In this document: positions 35,558 through 48,400 of the stretch, piece by piece
Position numbering within the stretch: the first letter of the stretch is position 1
How the letters are laid out: each line of letters starts with the position of its first letter
Assembly: GCA_964020085.1 (NCBI GenBank)
Contig: OZ026595.1
Span: 18,319,153-18,383,152 of the forward strand
DNA length: 64,000 bases
Origin: Micromussa lordhowensis
Taxonomy: Eukaryota > Cnidaria > Anthozoa > Scleractinia > Lobophylliidae
Reading direction: 5' to 3'
Program-made: the position numbers and the translations under genes
The notes under the pieces: model-generated
Told to the model about the DNA's origin: nothing
The model's database searches: none
The model's input: only the letters and a program-made list of their open reading frames with translations

Positions 35558-37374
35558 CACATTAGCGCAATCAGAAAGCTAACTGGAATTTAGCGTACCC
35601 TTCTTTCAACCTTTAAGAAAAAGAAAAAGAAAAAAAAACAGACATTAATTCGAAATGTAATGAGAGCAGCTCGCCTCAGTGCCATCCTAATTTTCCAGTT
35701 GTAGTTTCTTAACAGTGACGCTATTTTGTGTTTCACATTCTTGTTGTGCTGTGTAATGCACATGATCCTATCTCATCTAAAACCAGACATTTTTATTTGA
35801 CGAGGAATGAACTCTTACAAGACAACAAAAACCAAACATTTTTGTTTCACGAGGAATGAACTCCTACAAGACAAGAGCATCTGAATTTCCACGTCAAGTC
35901 CGCTTAAAGCGCTTAACTGGCACTTTTCACCCAGTGTCGGGAACAATAACTCAAGGCTGAAAGCATTCAATAAAACTAAAAAGAAGTGATGTGCGTTTCT
36001 AGAAGAGAAGACGTTTTTAACGAGAATATAACGAAACAATTTTTTTTCATCGCCCCTAGAAGACCGAATTTGTTTTTAAAAATAATTGTGTGTCGGCGTT
36101 GAGGTAGTATTGAACACTGTGTTTCTTTTGCACGTTGCAAATGTTTTTTCGCATTCAGTTCATCAGTATTTTTAGCATAACGTAAAAAAACTGACGGAAA
36201 ACAAGCCACTTAAATTTTTACCACCGATTTTTAATCCCTGTTACGCGAGAAAACTTTTGACGCAGCTTTTTTTGCGGCAACGGTATGTTTTACCCCGAGA
36301 CGCAATATGCAAAGTTCGGGCAACAATGTTGCTGGTTTTTGAATCGCTTTCAAAAACTTGCAACATGTTGCCGCAACAAGATGTTGCGTTAAAAGTCGCC
36401 CTTTGCGCCATGTTAAACGACATCGCTTTTTAACGCAATATTGTTGCGTTAAAAATCGGCGTTAAAAATCGGTTCTTTTAACATTCTCTTTAGACCTAAA
36501 TTCAAGGTTAAACAGTATCTGTGTTCGAAAATGAGCAACATTAAGTAATTTATTTGCAGTCTTCAAAAAACACGTTAATTTGCGCGCAAAATGACTTCTC
36601 AGCTGCATCTAGCTTGATAATGCGATAAATTTTTTGATGGTCTAGCAGGCCGATGTTTAGTGGAAGTAAAAATTCTACTAAACTAACACACGAACTGCCG
36701 AACTCACTTTGCACAATAAAATTTAGTGATCGTAAAGAACTGAACAAAATGATAAATTTTCAGCGACCTCTTTTGTGTGAGTAACCCCACTGAACAGTTT
36801 TCCTAGAGAACGAGTGTGTGAGTAAAATGTAACTTCTGTCTGCCTTGCTTTAATTTCTTTCCTCGCATTGCTTACTATTTAGGAATATACTTTCTGAGAG
36901 AGAGAAATACTTCTAGTCTTTTTGACTCACAAGACTAACAAGTTGTTTCATGGTTGTCTCGCCTGAGTTAAGTCTTCCTGTTTTGACCCAGTATCGGTCC
37001 AGTATTGAGCGGAAACTTCATATAACGTCAGCCATGAGGCTGAAGGTGACCTTCTCACTGCTTTTGTTGTGTAAATGAAGTTGTTCTAATGCTAGCTAGG
37101 TGCATTTACATGAAAAAAGCACACAGGTCTGTATCAAAGCAAGGTCACCTCCAGTCGCTGACATTCAAAGGCTACAATAGGTCACCGAGCAGACAACTGT
37201 AAAATGGTCTATTATAACATAAGGATAGTTATTCAAATCAGTCAATGATTACACCATGTAAATCTAAAACCATCCTTACAATTTTCACATCAGGCTTTGC
37301 GTAATTTTGTTGTCACAATTAGCATTTTTCCACTTATTGTAAATTCTACTTCCAACGCTTTGTAAATCAATCAA

Positions 37375-37408
37375 CTGAAGATGACAGGAGAATCTGTCGA
37401 AACATGTC
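37375..37408 (+). ncRNA. Possible hammerhead-ribozyme-like motif
   Basis: The stretch reads CTGAAGA, then TGACA...TGTC (a possible stem II), then GAAAC, then ATGTC. CUGANGA and GAAA are the conserved hammerhead core, and ACATGTC could form the minimal stem III with a UH cleavage site, as in Penelope-like retroelements. The closing pair of stem II is imperfect and stem I is weak, so this may be a decayed element end and not an active ribozyme. Confidence 0.35.
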
Positions 37409-38614
37409 TTTGAAACTTAAAAGTTTTGTCGTTTTCTTTACATTCTTGACGTCTGCTATTATCAAGACCCTTTGAAAACAGTATTTTTATTGTTTGTATA
37501 TACACTTCAAATCAATATATCATGCATTAGCAAATTACGGATGGCATATGGTATTCTAATTACTGCACCTAAATAAGTCTGTGAAGAATTGAATAATTGA
37601 GGTCACGATCAGGCTTAAACAACGTTGGGTAACGGGAGATCGATTTTAATAGAAAACTGAAGACACAGTTCCCTCTTGAATTTGATAATATTTGAAGCAG
37701 TATCAATGATAATGTATTGAAGTCTACCTGCTGACTTAAAACACGTACTCTTTAAATTGTCATAGAAAAATATCAAAGTTCAACAAGTTAGTCTAGCGCC
37801 TGTGTGTGGCGTACTGCTAAATTAGAAGTTTAACCCCATCCCGTGACCTGTTAAAAGACTTTGACATCCAGTAGATGCTTCTAAAACAGTCAAATTCTTC
37901 ACAGAAGTTAGTCACTGAAGAGGTTTAGCTCCGTCTTAAGCTAAGCACAACGGCCAACATACATTTCTCCTCTATCAAATCATCTGCATATGTTTAAAAA
38001 GCCAAACTTCTCTTTCCAACTAAGAAACTATAGTTAAGATGCTCTTTATGAGTTGTTGGCAACGAAATGGTCTACCTCTTGTATTTTACTTTTGAGTTTT
38101 TAAGTTATGGCATTTATACCAATCTGTCGGTTAAATATGTTTTATGAGGGGAGCAGATGAGTGCTTATACAAGTCTCAGTTAATTCGCCCTTAAAGTTAC
38201 AATTATCAAAGACTCTAATACGGACCGAAAGAAGACTTTATAATAACGTACCTCTACCCCGGCGATCAATGATTAACCAGGACTGAATAATGTTTAAAAG
38301 TACTTCGACGTTCTAAAAGGCAAAAAAATAACGAGTACTATATTTATTTAGACGCAGAAAAAAGACGCACCCTTACCTTGTGGTATCCTAAAAAAAATAC
38401 TGCTACGTAGAAAAGCGGATTAGCGTTTAAATAATCTCAACCGGGAAACGGATGACATTTGGGAACAATTCATCAAATATAATGTGGTCCGCGTGAGCCC
38501 AAAAAGATGGCTTGTTTTTATTCCTTTTACTGATGACCCTTCACCTCTGTTCTAAATGATGATGACGTACAGGAAATACATGGTGAGGTCGAAAAGATCC
38601 TGCTTTAATTGTTT

Positions 38615-38810
38615 AAACGGAACACGAAATATGTGTCCACTTGTGTTCTGTATAAACAAATGCTTTGTTGCACTTGTTGAACACTAATTAGTGACATTTT
38701 AATTGTTTATACCGAACACGAAATATGTGTTCATTCGTGTCCCGCATAAACAAATGCGTCGTTGCACTTGTTGAGCACCAATTGATGACCTTTTCAATTT
38801 CCTTTATTCC
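38615..38810 (+). repeat. Two tandem copies of a ~95-bp repeat
   Basis: AATTGTTTA..CGAACACGAAATATGTGT-like units begin at about 38615 and 38710 and share CATAAACAAATGC, TTGCACTTGTTGA and the GACNTTTT ends. A third partial copy (GGCTTTGTTACACCTGTTGAACACTAATTGG) lies 3 kb away at 41702-41735. Confidence 0.75.
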
Positions 38811-38820
38811 GCATTTGTGC

Positions 38821-38883
38821 TAGCCTGAAATGTCAGTCATTCCCTCTGAGTGCGGGACATGGCTGACATTTCCAGATAGGCTA
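38821..38883. mobile_element. 63-bp mini fold-back element with imperfect 9-bp flanking repeat
   Basis: Begins TAGCCTGAAATGTCAG and ends CTGACATTTCCAGATAGGCTA. The directly flanking 9-mers CATTTGTGC and CAGCTGTGC agree at seven of nine positions. Termini and flank length match the 59994-60050 element, so both probably belong to one Mutator-like non-autonomous group. Confidence 0.6.
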
Positions 38884-39014
38884 CAGCTGTGCCAGCGCCA
38901 TGCGATGGCGAAATTCGTGAAAACATACATGTACTTGCTAGTTGTGTAGTTAGAGTGGGAATTCGTAATGCCGCAATCAGTAAAGCATATCCTTCGTATA
39001 CTATGGCTCTGCGC

Positions 39015-39254
39015 CTTTCAATAACATGCGGAGCTCAACCGACAAATGCGTTTTTCGCTACCGTCAATCAAATGTTCGGCGGCTCCTCCCAGCTTCCGAC
39101 CATGTTGTCTGAACTGTTCAACGATCTGATTTGATTACCGCGCGCTCGGCCGTAGTCGGAAGCTGGGAGGAGCCGCCGAGCATTTGATTGATGGTAGCGA
39201 ACAACGCATTTGTCGGTTGAGCTTTGAATTTTAGAGTCCGCACGTTATTGAAAG
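39015..39254. mobile_element. Long hairpin MITE
   Basis: Inverted arms of about 90 bp: CTTTCAATAACATGCGGA..., GAGCTCAACCGACAAATGCG, GTCAATCAAATGTTCGGCGG and CTCCTCCCAGCTTCCGAC are all mirrored on the right. The loop is about 45 bp. The right arm has an extra ~16 bp (TTGAATTTTAGAG region), so one arm gained or lost a block after the hairpin formed. Confidence 0.8.
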
Positions 39255-39461
39255 TCGCTGAAATGTGACAAACTACAGTAATATTCTAATTCTAAATTAT
39301 GTCTAAGAACTTTCAGTTTAGTTGTAAACTTAATATCTTTGCTAATTTAAGCGAGTATTTATTTGGAGAAGTCCTACACATTTCGATAACGACGCCATTT
39401 GGCAGTATGTCAAAAATGTAATCACACGGATTTCTTTACGGTCAAACTCGACTTTTAGATA

Positions 39462-39620
39462 GATAGATAGATAGAAACTTTATTTACGTGTCTGGAGGAA
39501 GCTAGCCGAGGGACAGGCCCTCTACTAATAGGGGACACCTAAAATGCTAAAATTATAATACTATAATACTCAATGTTATAATGCTAAAACTAGATACAAA
39601 AATGCTAAAATTTTTCCAAT
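39462..39620 (-). mobile_element. 3' end of a dispersed retroposon with a (TAGA)n tail
   Basis: Read on the minus strand this ends in a TCTA simple repeat. It carries TTAGGTGTCCCCTATTAGTAG and a GACACGTAAATAAAG block, matching the 3' region of the inserts in the 9-12.7 kb array (TAGGTGTCCCCTATTAGTAG ... ACACATTAATAAAG). The tails differ: TCTA here, TTA in the array. Confidence 0.6.
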
Positions 39621-40252
39621 GAAAAAATCAACTGTCACACAGAGGACATCCTTTGCATCCATCGTCAATAAGAGTTTAGTGTTGAAAGATGTATTTACTT
39701 AACAAGAAGTCATTCTGTGAGAGATATAATTGAGTGTTTTGAAGGTTTACACCTTGCGTATATCGAAAAAGGTAACATTCCGTTTCTACCGGAGGTCACT
39801 ATAGGGAAGATATTTGTTTACAAACATTGTTTTTGTTATTTAAATGTTCAAAACGTTAAACAAAAGGATTCTTTGTTTCACCAGCCAATAGTTCTCTGGT
39901 TGGCATATTAATAACAATAGGTGACGTCACTGATATCTTTGCTATTGAGAGCTGGTCGACTCTACACTCAAATAGTTTGAACTATCGCAAAGACCACAGC
40001 TATTTGTGTCAGTAATTTTGTTTTGAGTCAACTCTTCTTGTACATGCAAATAGGAAGAGTTAACTCGAGCGTATTTAAGGGCATTGTGACTCTTTTGTGA
40101 TAAACATGTTTTCCACATTTGTCATTGAGTTAGAACAAAAACCTAAACAAAAATAGGCTACAACCTCAAGCACTTACATTGAACTAAAAGAAAATCCAGT
40201 GACTAGATATGAGCTGGATAGTAAAAAGCATATTTATTTGTAAATATATCGT

Positions 40253-40389
40253 ATGAAGAAGACATGATTGATCATCGTAGTTTATACACACTACTTAAGA
40301 AATAAATGCCCGAAAAAAATTCAGGCCTGAACCTTTCATAACTGCTTAAGTTGTGTGTATAACTGCGATGATCAATCATGTCTTCGTAT
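40253..40389. repeat. Hairpin MITE
   Basis: The arms GAAGACATGATTGATCATCG and CGATGATCAATCATGTCTTC are mirrored, as are TTATACACAC and GTGTGTATAA, around a loop with GAAAAAAATTCAGG. It is followed by a short direct repeat of TCTTCGTAT. Confidence 0.75.
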
Positions 40390-40643
40390 CTTACGAAGTC
40401 TTCGTATGTCTTCGTATCTACGGTGTATGTATCTATAATTGATGGATCATGTAATAACTATTTGATCGCCTACAAAACATGATATTGAATCGTTTAAAAT
40501 TTTTACGATTAACCTACGTTTACATGACTTGAATTTGTAGCTGTTATAACGCTCGCTCTGATTGGCTAATACTAGATTCATTATTCTCCCATAATGCCCA
40601 CGGGCCGCTGCAAAGGCCAAGCAAAAAGCCATATAATAAACAA

Positions 40644-40753
40644 CTTATTAACCTCGAACGTTCGGTCTTTACGGGAAAATCTCAAACCTCGTTTAATACG
40701 GCAAGGTCTCGGTCTGAGATTTTCCCGTAAACACGTCACTCTCGGTTAATAAG
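40644..40753. repeat. Inverted repeat element
   Basis: CTTATTAACC...TTTACGGGAAAATCTCA is mirrored by TGAGATTTTCCCGTAAA...GGTTAATAAG. The preceding block 40530-40640 (GCTCGCTCTGATTGGCTAA) probably belongs to the same element. Confidence 0.7.
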
Positions 40754-41094
40754 TAGTTAGTATTCACCTTACGAAAGGAAAGTTCAGTTTTCTTCCTGTT
40801 TAAAATACAACCGCCAAAATGCCATTAGACTAGAATGAAGTGGGAGGGGGTAGTATGTAGCGCTGTCCACGAATAATTTCTAACGGATCAGTGCTTGAGA
40901 CCTTACGCTAAATAATTGCGTTAACTCTTCCTGTTTGACTCAGCACTAGATCAAATTGATAGCCTCACGACACAAACAAACTGGGGTGATCGAGCTAAAA
41001 CAGGGTGATATTTAGTGAAACGTCATTCTAAAATAAAAGGGCTTTACGTGAGTTTACTTGCCTGTAAACACTATATTTGTTAGTGGTAGGATTG

Positions 41095-41162
41095 ATATTG
41101 TTTAAGAATTCTTTTAAACATTTCTAACACTTCTTCATATTTGTTACAATATCAATCCTACC
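41095..41162. repeat. Short hairpin
   Basis: GGTAGGATTGATATTGT and ACAATATCAATCCTACC are perfect inverted arms of 17 bp around a 34-bp loop. Confidence 0.75.
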
Positions 41163-42167
41163 AGTTATACAGTCGCAGGAGTCACACGCCGGCGCTAATA
41201 ACAAACTTTCCGTTGAATTTTTTTTTTAGATATATGAACCATTCTATCTTTTGTATCCCAACTGTTTTTTGTATGAAATTGTTTTTGTCATTCCGGCCTG
41301 GCGCTAAATTAAGATTTAAACATGCTAAAAGTTCATGCTGTGAGAGACAGAAATTTGGAGGGTTTCATCGGCTTGACACTATTGCTATTGAGTAAAGCCC
41401 GGGAATAAGAAGCGTTTTTCCAAACTGACTCGCTTTCGATTCGAAGGGAACGTTAGGCGAAAAGAAAAGTGTTCCCAGATTTCTAAAACGACTAAAGATG
41501 CAAGCAGAAAAATCATTTCACCGTCGTATCCTTATCCCTTTCGAGCATTAACTTATTTCTCAGCCTTTAATAAGAGTCACTACGTTTGGGCGAGGAGAAA
41601 AGAGCAGCATCACGCAGCGTAATGGCGGGTGCCTTCGAACATGTTCATTTGCAGAACTTGGTCAGCCTGTCGTGTTGATCACATCCGCTCCTTGAGAACA
41701 AAGGCTTTGTTACACCTGTTGAACACTAATTGGAACCAATCCTTATTATTCCGCTTTTAAATTGCAGTGTCATGCGATTGTGAGGAGGTGGGGGAGGGGG
41801 TGGTGGAAAATGATCCCTAGTTGTAAAGCTCACTTCTCAAATTGATCCTATCAATAAATTAGAGTGCAGCAGCTGAAGGTCGTCTACGAAATGGCGACGT
41901 TTTTATCGTTTTTATCAAGTTTTGGAAGAAAATTTTGATGCGAATGGATAATTAAATTCCTGAGAAGACTAAACGAAGGACATTTACATTGTACGGTTTC
42001 TTGACTTTAAAAAAATTGAAATTATCGAAAATAACTGATGCGCGCGTGCACACAACTTCAATTTTAAATGAAAATTCAATCCAAGCGGAGAAAACAGGAT
42101 CTTTGTACCTCTTAGGGTTTCCTTTCAAAAGTTTTTGACGAGCATCCGTCCTTTCATATGGGAAAGA

Positions 42168-42316
42168 CCAATTTCTATATATTTAAATTCAGCCTAAAAC
42201 GATTATAGAACTCAGTACGAGGCTCTGGGGGTAGCTACAGAGTTTTGGGGGTTTATTCTAGTCTCGTGCTGAGGTCTATTGTGTTAGGTTGAATTTTAAT
42301 ATACCGAAATAATTGG
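42168..42316. mobile_element. Degenerate copy of the 71-bp-arm hairpin MITE
   Basis: Arms with TTCAGCCTAAAACGATTATAG and GTCTATTGTGTTAGGTTGAA match the element at 43115-43274 in order and spacing but are eroded and no longer complementary along their length. It lies just upstream of the first exon of the SLF2-like gene. Confidence 0.7.
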
Positions 42317-42485
42317 TTCTCCCCCTTCAAAACTTCAATTTGTGCCATATTTGTGCAAGCACTCATTTAGGTCAGCGTTTTCACTGACTGCGCAAGCGCG
42401 CCGCGCGTCAAATTTGGCGCGTTTTAAAATAACAAGATGGCGGCAAAATGCTGCTAAAGTTGCCTCTGTCGACACTTCGTCGAAA

Positions 42486-45400
42486 ATGAAAAGAAAGCAG
42501 CCGTCTTCGAACAAAGCAAAAGGGTAAGTGACAACGTAAATTTTTTACGTTCTTCGAGCGGTGTTTGTTCTAAGAAAATAGTTGCTAACCTAATATATGG
42601 TGCTCGAGTACAAAATCCAAAAGCCTGCAAAAACTTGTTTGCTCCTCGATCGAAAATGTATTGGAGAAAATGCTCAGTATACTAACTATCGGCTTGTGGC
42701 GGTTTAAAGAATTGATAAGTTTTCTTTTACCCGGGTGAAAGTGAAAATTTACTTCAGCGTAGCATATTTTTTTTTTTACAATTGGTTGTTCTAGTTCAGG
42801 CCTGCAGTCAACGTGCACAAGGTGGAAATCTACAGAGTTTTAAGCTTAAATACAAGCAACCAGCAAAACAAACCAAGGGACCTCTTTTGTATCCTGGAGA
42901 TTTACTACAAATATATTCACAGTACAACGAATCAAAGAAGAATAACTGCTAAACTTTAATGATACCCCTATCATGTTTGAGTAATGCAATGATAAGGTAA
43001 CACATGCAGCATCTAAGGCCCTGTTCAGACATCGTGCTTTTGCTGTGCTAAATTCAGGAATTAATTTCAACAAAAGCACAGCAGAAGCATGACGTCTGAA
43101 TCAATTTGGCAAGCAATAGCCCAATTTCGATATATTAAAATTCAGCCTAAAACAATAGACCTCAGCACGAGGCTCGTGGGAATAACGACAGAGTTTGTGG
43201 GGTTTATTCCCACGAGCCTCGTGCTGAGGTCTATTGTTTTAGGCTGAATTTTAATATATCGAAATTGGGCTATTAAGTTCGACAAGCTCTGCCATGCTAT
43301 ACAACTCTCACGGGGCAGCAATTCAATCGTTGTGCTTCTATCACGCCAAATTCATGAATTATATTAATGTATTTTGGCGAGATTGCATTCCTACGGGGAG
43401 TTAGGAGAGACATCAGTAAATCCTGAATTTGGTTCAACTCTGGCACTGCACTGCAGAAGCACGATGTCTGAACTATGCCTAAAATATATATTTTGAAATT
43501 AAAATTAAAATCTCTACTATATACATGTATTGAGAAACAGTTTGTTTCTTTCCTAGAAATCAACAAATTACAAAATTTTTCAAGAGTTTCACACCTGAAG
43601 GTAATTAATTCTATAATGATGATGAAGCTGGTCATCTACATGTACTGTTGTGTGGATATGAAATCTATAATTATTCAGTACCTTTGTCAAGTGTTATCCC
43701 TATGTTTTGTTTTGCAATCCCTGTAAACTTAATAATAAACTTATTAATAGATGTAGGGCTAAAAAAGTGCCGGTGTTGTCCGGGAGAAGTAGATTTTCCT
43801 GCTGGGCAAGTAACTCTGCATTCTCACTTGCCCAATGGGCAAGCGCACAAGCCAGTAAAGTCAAGACTTGCCCAGGGCAAGTGAAATTTGAGAGCTGCTT
43901 GTCTGAAGGGTAAGCTGGAATTGAAAAATTTGTCAAGCCCTGAGATCGTGTTGTAACCTAATACTGTAAACACAGTACTTGATAAGACAAATTCCATAAC
44001 GATAATTTTTATAAAAGAAGTCATTTTCAATGAGTCATGATCTACCTTTAAAATCTCCAACTAACAAGAAGGGACTGTTTGGCAACCAGGAGAATAAACA
44101 ATAGTTTGCTGCAAATATAATTTAAGGTTTGAATTACATGTACAGTGCAAGCACTGCCTTATAAAGACTTACACCTGTACACCCAGATCAGCTCACTAGG
44201 TGCCACCAGCTTTTTGGTACTGACTTTTGTTTGTTTGTAGAAACTCACAACTTATTTCTTTAATATTTTAGCATCCAGAAAAAGTTGCAACTCTATGAAG
44301 AACTTTGCAAAACAAGAATCAACAAAGGAACCTGAATTCAGGACACCAATCTTAGAGAAGCTTCAAACCACAAAGAGCTGTTCTGGCTCTCAGGAAAGTA
44401 GCACAATGCTGAGCTTGGACAGCAGTGCTCCGCATGTGAATAATCAGGCAGCAGTATCACCTGGGAGGTCCTCCAACTTTGAAGACAAAAGTCCTTTGGT
44501 CAGCACGAATATTAGATCAGTCAAAAAGGATCCAGCAGTAGAAACCAGTGCCATGGACTGTGATGAAACCTTCCACTCAACATGTGAAGAAGTGGACACC
44601 TCGTATTATTCATGTGAAGGAAGTTCTACAGATTCTTCAAACAATGACTCGCACAATGAAAGTAAAAACCAAAGTGAATTAACAAATTCAACTAAAATCT
44701 CATTAATCAAGGACTCAGGTACACATGATAATGTAAATCAGAAGTCAAATACTGAGGATTCAAGCATTGGTGAAAGTAGTGGATGCAATGATCTTGAAGA
44801 AAAACAAGATTGTGGTGTTTCAAGCGCAGGAAAATGTACTGAGGACTGTAATATGACACCATCAGCAGGCTCATTGATAGAGGAAGCTGAGTTGCACAGT
44901 TGTTTAGAGTCAAACACTAAAAATTTGAAAACAGATACATGTAATAAAAGCAGTTCTGACAGTCTTTTAAAAACAGGACATGATGGTGTTTGTGATGACT
45001 TTCAGGAAGGAGAATATGGCAATGACTGTGAACAGGGTAACAAGCCATTAGACAATCCACAATTGAATGAAATTGCAAATGATCGTGATTCCTCAGATGA
45101 GTCTGGTTCTTTCAATGCTAGGGAAGGAGAGCAAGCTAGCAGTTGTGATGATCTCAAAGAAGAAGACCATGATGAAGAAAGTGACCAGATCAACAAGCCA
45201 TTTAATGTTACACGTTTTCAAGAGGACTTAAATAATGGGGCTTCCACTGATGGTTCTGATTCTTCAGATGAGGATCTTTTAACACCCCCAAGATTTCTCT
45301 ACGAAAAGACAAAACTGAAACCAGATATCCGTACTCCAGAAAAGGGAATTGCTCCGGCCTATGCAACCCCCTCCCCTGTTATGGGGAATGCTACTGCCAG

Positions 45401-48400
45401 AGAAGAGAAAAGTATCAAATATAAACTTTCCTTTGACAAGTTAATTGCTGAAAAGGCCAAACACCGGGAAAGAGATGCTGAGCTTGCTGAGATGGAAGCA
45501 GAATTACAGAGAGGGATAGAAAATGGAGGCTTTGTTCAAATGCAAGTACCAAGCACCTTCAGTGATATTGAATCAGAGGAAGAACTAACAGATGGTAAGT
45601 TTGGCAAGAGTGCACTACCAAGAGATACATGTATATGTATCCCTGAGGCTGTTTAAATTTGGTCTAATTTATCTGTTTAAAATTGCATCTATGACTGCTT
45701 GTAATGCTTTTGGTACCAATTTTGTCAGATGTTAACAATTTATAGGGATTCACAGTGGAACAGGGTTACCAAATGTTTTGTACATGAATGTGTCATATAT
45801 TAAGCCTAGCACATTACCCTCTAAAATTACCCTCTAAAAACTGTACAAATGTCATACTGAACGTCCCTCTAAACTGCTCAACCTTTAACCAGGCACCTCC
45901 CTCTCTGAACTTGTTACTTGCATGTAGAACTCTGAAATGGACACCTTTCTAACCTGGGCACCATTCTTTCAAATATTAACATTAGCTTTCTCCAAGGTGA
46001 CCCTGAGTGAACCTCTTTTCAATTATACTAAAAAAAGCCAAGCAATAGATTTATGATTAAATGTGGCTAAATATAATTTAGGCAAAGTTAACCTCGAAAC
46101 AATGCTGGTCAGCTGTTTTCCCCAGCTATATCTGGGGTGGCCCGTTGCCTATAGCAGGGGCACCTCGTGACTTATATACGCAGTGGCTTGCTTGCAGTTC
46201 TTCGCAAAGTGTGGTTGCAATAGCTTGCTGTTTGTGTCTTGGCTTTTCCCATCCCTCCCTCCCCCTTGAGGTATGGGCCTAGGTAAGTATTGGGTCGGTA
46301 AGTATTCCACTGAATTGTTCAGTGTGACGGTGCCTTTGGTGGGGGCCGCTCGCAGGGTTGCCATGGATACCTCCTCATGCTAGCGCATTGCCCGGTTCCA
46401 CCAACTTGTAGGCACCAACGCCCAAGCTCATCTATTGGTGATGAGTTTAACTAATATTTATGAATTGAAGTGAATTTAAAGTAGTTGATTCTAAAGCTAA
46501 ATCTTGCTTTGAATGATTGGTTTTGCTGATTCTGTTAGTAATTAACCCTTTTAACTCAGATGGGCGTGACCTGAGAGACTGCACCTTGCCGCAGGATATC
46601 AAAAAGTTCCTTGGAGAGTTGCCTGACTTTTCGGAGGAACTACCTGGCGAGGACATTTTCCCAATGTTCCATCCATATGTTACAGTAAGTTTCTGATGTT
46701 TTTATGAAGGGGTATACCAGGGATGTAATTTCGCTAGCTGAAAGAGAGCTTATTTCTGGCAGAAATTACACTTGAAAACTGGGGTAACTTAAGGTTCAAA
46801 GCCTAGAAAAGCAGCTTATTATTTTCCTTAGCTACAACTCTAGTGTGCTAATTGTGGCCTACTTAAATTCTTATTCATTTGATATCTTAATGTTATCTAC
46901 ATCACATAGAGTTAAACAGTTTAATTTCATTTTCTGTTCTTAAAATCCATTGAAACCTGCAGTATTCAACAACTTTAAACTTGATTTTGACACTGTAGTT
47001 GCCACTTGCGCAAGTGACAATGCAAAATGCACTAAACAATAAAATTATTATGTTAGCTCTGATCTTGCTGAAAAATAGATTTCAATTATTGCTCAAGTTA
47101 TTACAAACTTCAAAGACCTCTTTCACATCAGTTCACCTTTATATTGTACACTGTATGTGTGTAGTGAGGTAATACCTGGATTACATGTACATGTATTTGA
47201 AGATGGTCTGTAAGTTCAACTTGAATATCTTTTGTCTCCTTCCTTGTGGTACATGGAATTTAGTCAGAGGATTTTCCTCTTCTGTCAATGGTTCCTCATC
47301 CAGAAGGTGACACTTTGGAGGCCAAGCTGATGTTGGCATCAGATAGTGACCTTCAGGAGTTGCTCTGTGGAGGTTGGATACTGCAGCATTACCTGGACAA
47401 GCCTTGCCCTTCAGAGGTTGCCGAATGGCTGTTTCAGATCATGTGCCGTCATAGAGATCAGCATATAATCAGTTCATCTTTTCAAGTCCTCTGGGTTATG
47501 CTTGAAGCAGCTACAGAGGTAAGATAGTGCTATAGGCTACAATGTACAGATTTCCAAATGTTTGATGCAAAGGCTTCCAGTGATCAGCTGAAGGTCATAA
47601 GAATGGTTATTAATTTCTGAACACAAGTAATGATTACCAGAGATTATCAAAGATTTTCCAATAAAAATCTGAGGCTTTTTGCTTAGACAACTGGTTTAAT
47701 TTACAGAAAAGGCATGTGCAGTACCGCTCAGATATACGTTAACCAAAAAATGCGCATAATACGCATATAAGTATATGCGTATGTGCGTATAAGTATACGC
47801 GTATGTGCGTATAAGTATACGTGTATGTGCATATAAAAATGTGTATATATGCACATACGCATATACGCATCTCTTCATTTGTATGTATGAGCTGGCTTAT
47901 TGTCTTTCTTTTTTTTTGCTGTTGCTTTAAATTTATTGTGCGGTATTGTTAAATTTACTGCAGAGACAATAACAGTAGTTTGAATATTTGCATAAAGTAT
48001 AAACTGTAAATGAATACGTCAAGAATACAATTAAAATTAAACAAAGCAACCCGATACCTTGTTGAGGGGGCGTAAGGGTCTACGGTGATGCAGTTTTGAG
48101 GAAGTTTATATTATAACCTCCGGTATTGCAGGTATTGCAAGTCTAGCGGTTTTCTAAGTTTTCAAAATGTAGTGCTGATTCTGTCGATTGCGACCAATAA
48201 AATAGATGTTCCGAGCTCGTGTTTGGGATATTTGAGAATTTTCACCAAAAAAATCGCGGAAAGCATTGACTAAATACAGTAAATAAGGTCGTAATTCCAA
48301 TGGAATGGCGAAACTGATGTATTTATGACGGGTAGTACACTTGTAACTACGGTTGCGGTATTTAGGTAACTTTCGATGCGGTATTGCGGCTTTTCATGTT

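Larger units (their letters stand above)
35558..42485. other. Repeat-rich intergenic region
   Basis: Starts with the promoter side of the minus-strand 817-aa gene and ends at the start of the SLF2-like gene, so the two genes are divergent. No coding segment is supported. It contains at least eight repeat structures listed separately, plus a cluster of GCAACA/TGTTGC words at about 36300-36450 (AACATGTTGCCGCAACAAG, GTTGCGTTAAAA) that looks like another degenerate element. Confidence 0.5.
42524..44278 (+). other. Intron 1 of the SLF2-like gene, with transposons
   Basis: Holds the perfect hairpin MITE at 43115-43274 and a GGGCAAG/CTTGCCC-rich element near 43770-43930. The acceptor is the CCAG ending at 44278; an upstream TTTAG at 44271 would put the next exon out of frame and hit a stop. 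Confidence 0.65.

Noticed and set aside
47740..47880. ATACGC array as a simple microsatellite
   Set aside because: It is mirrored at 49130-49280 inside matching inverted ends, so it belongs to a transposon.
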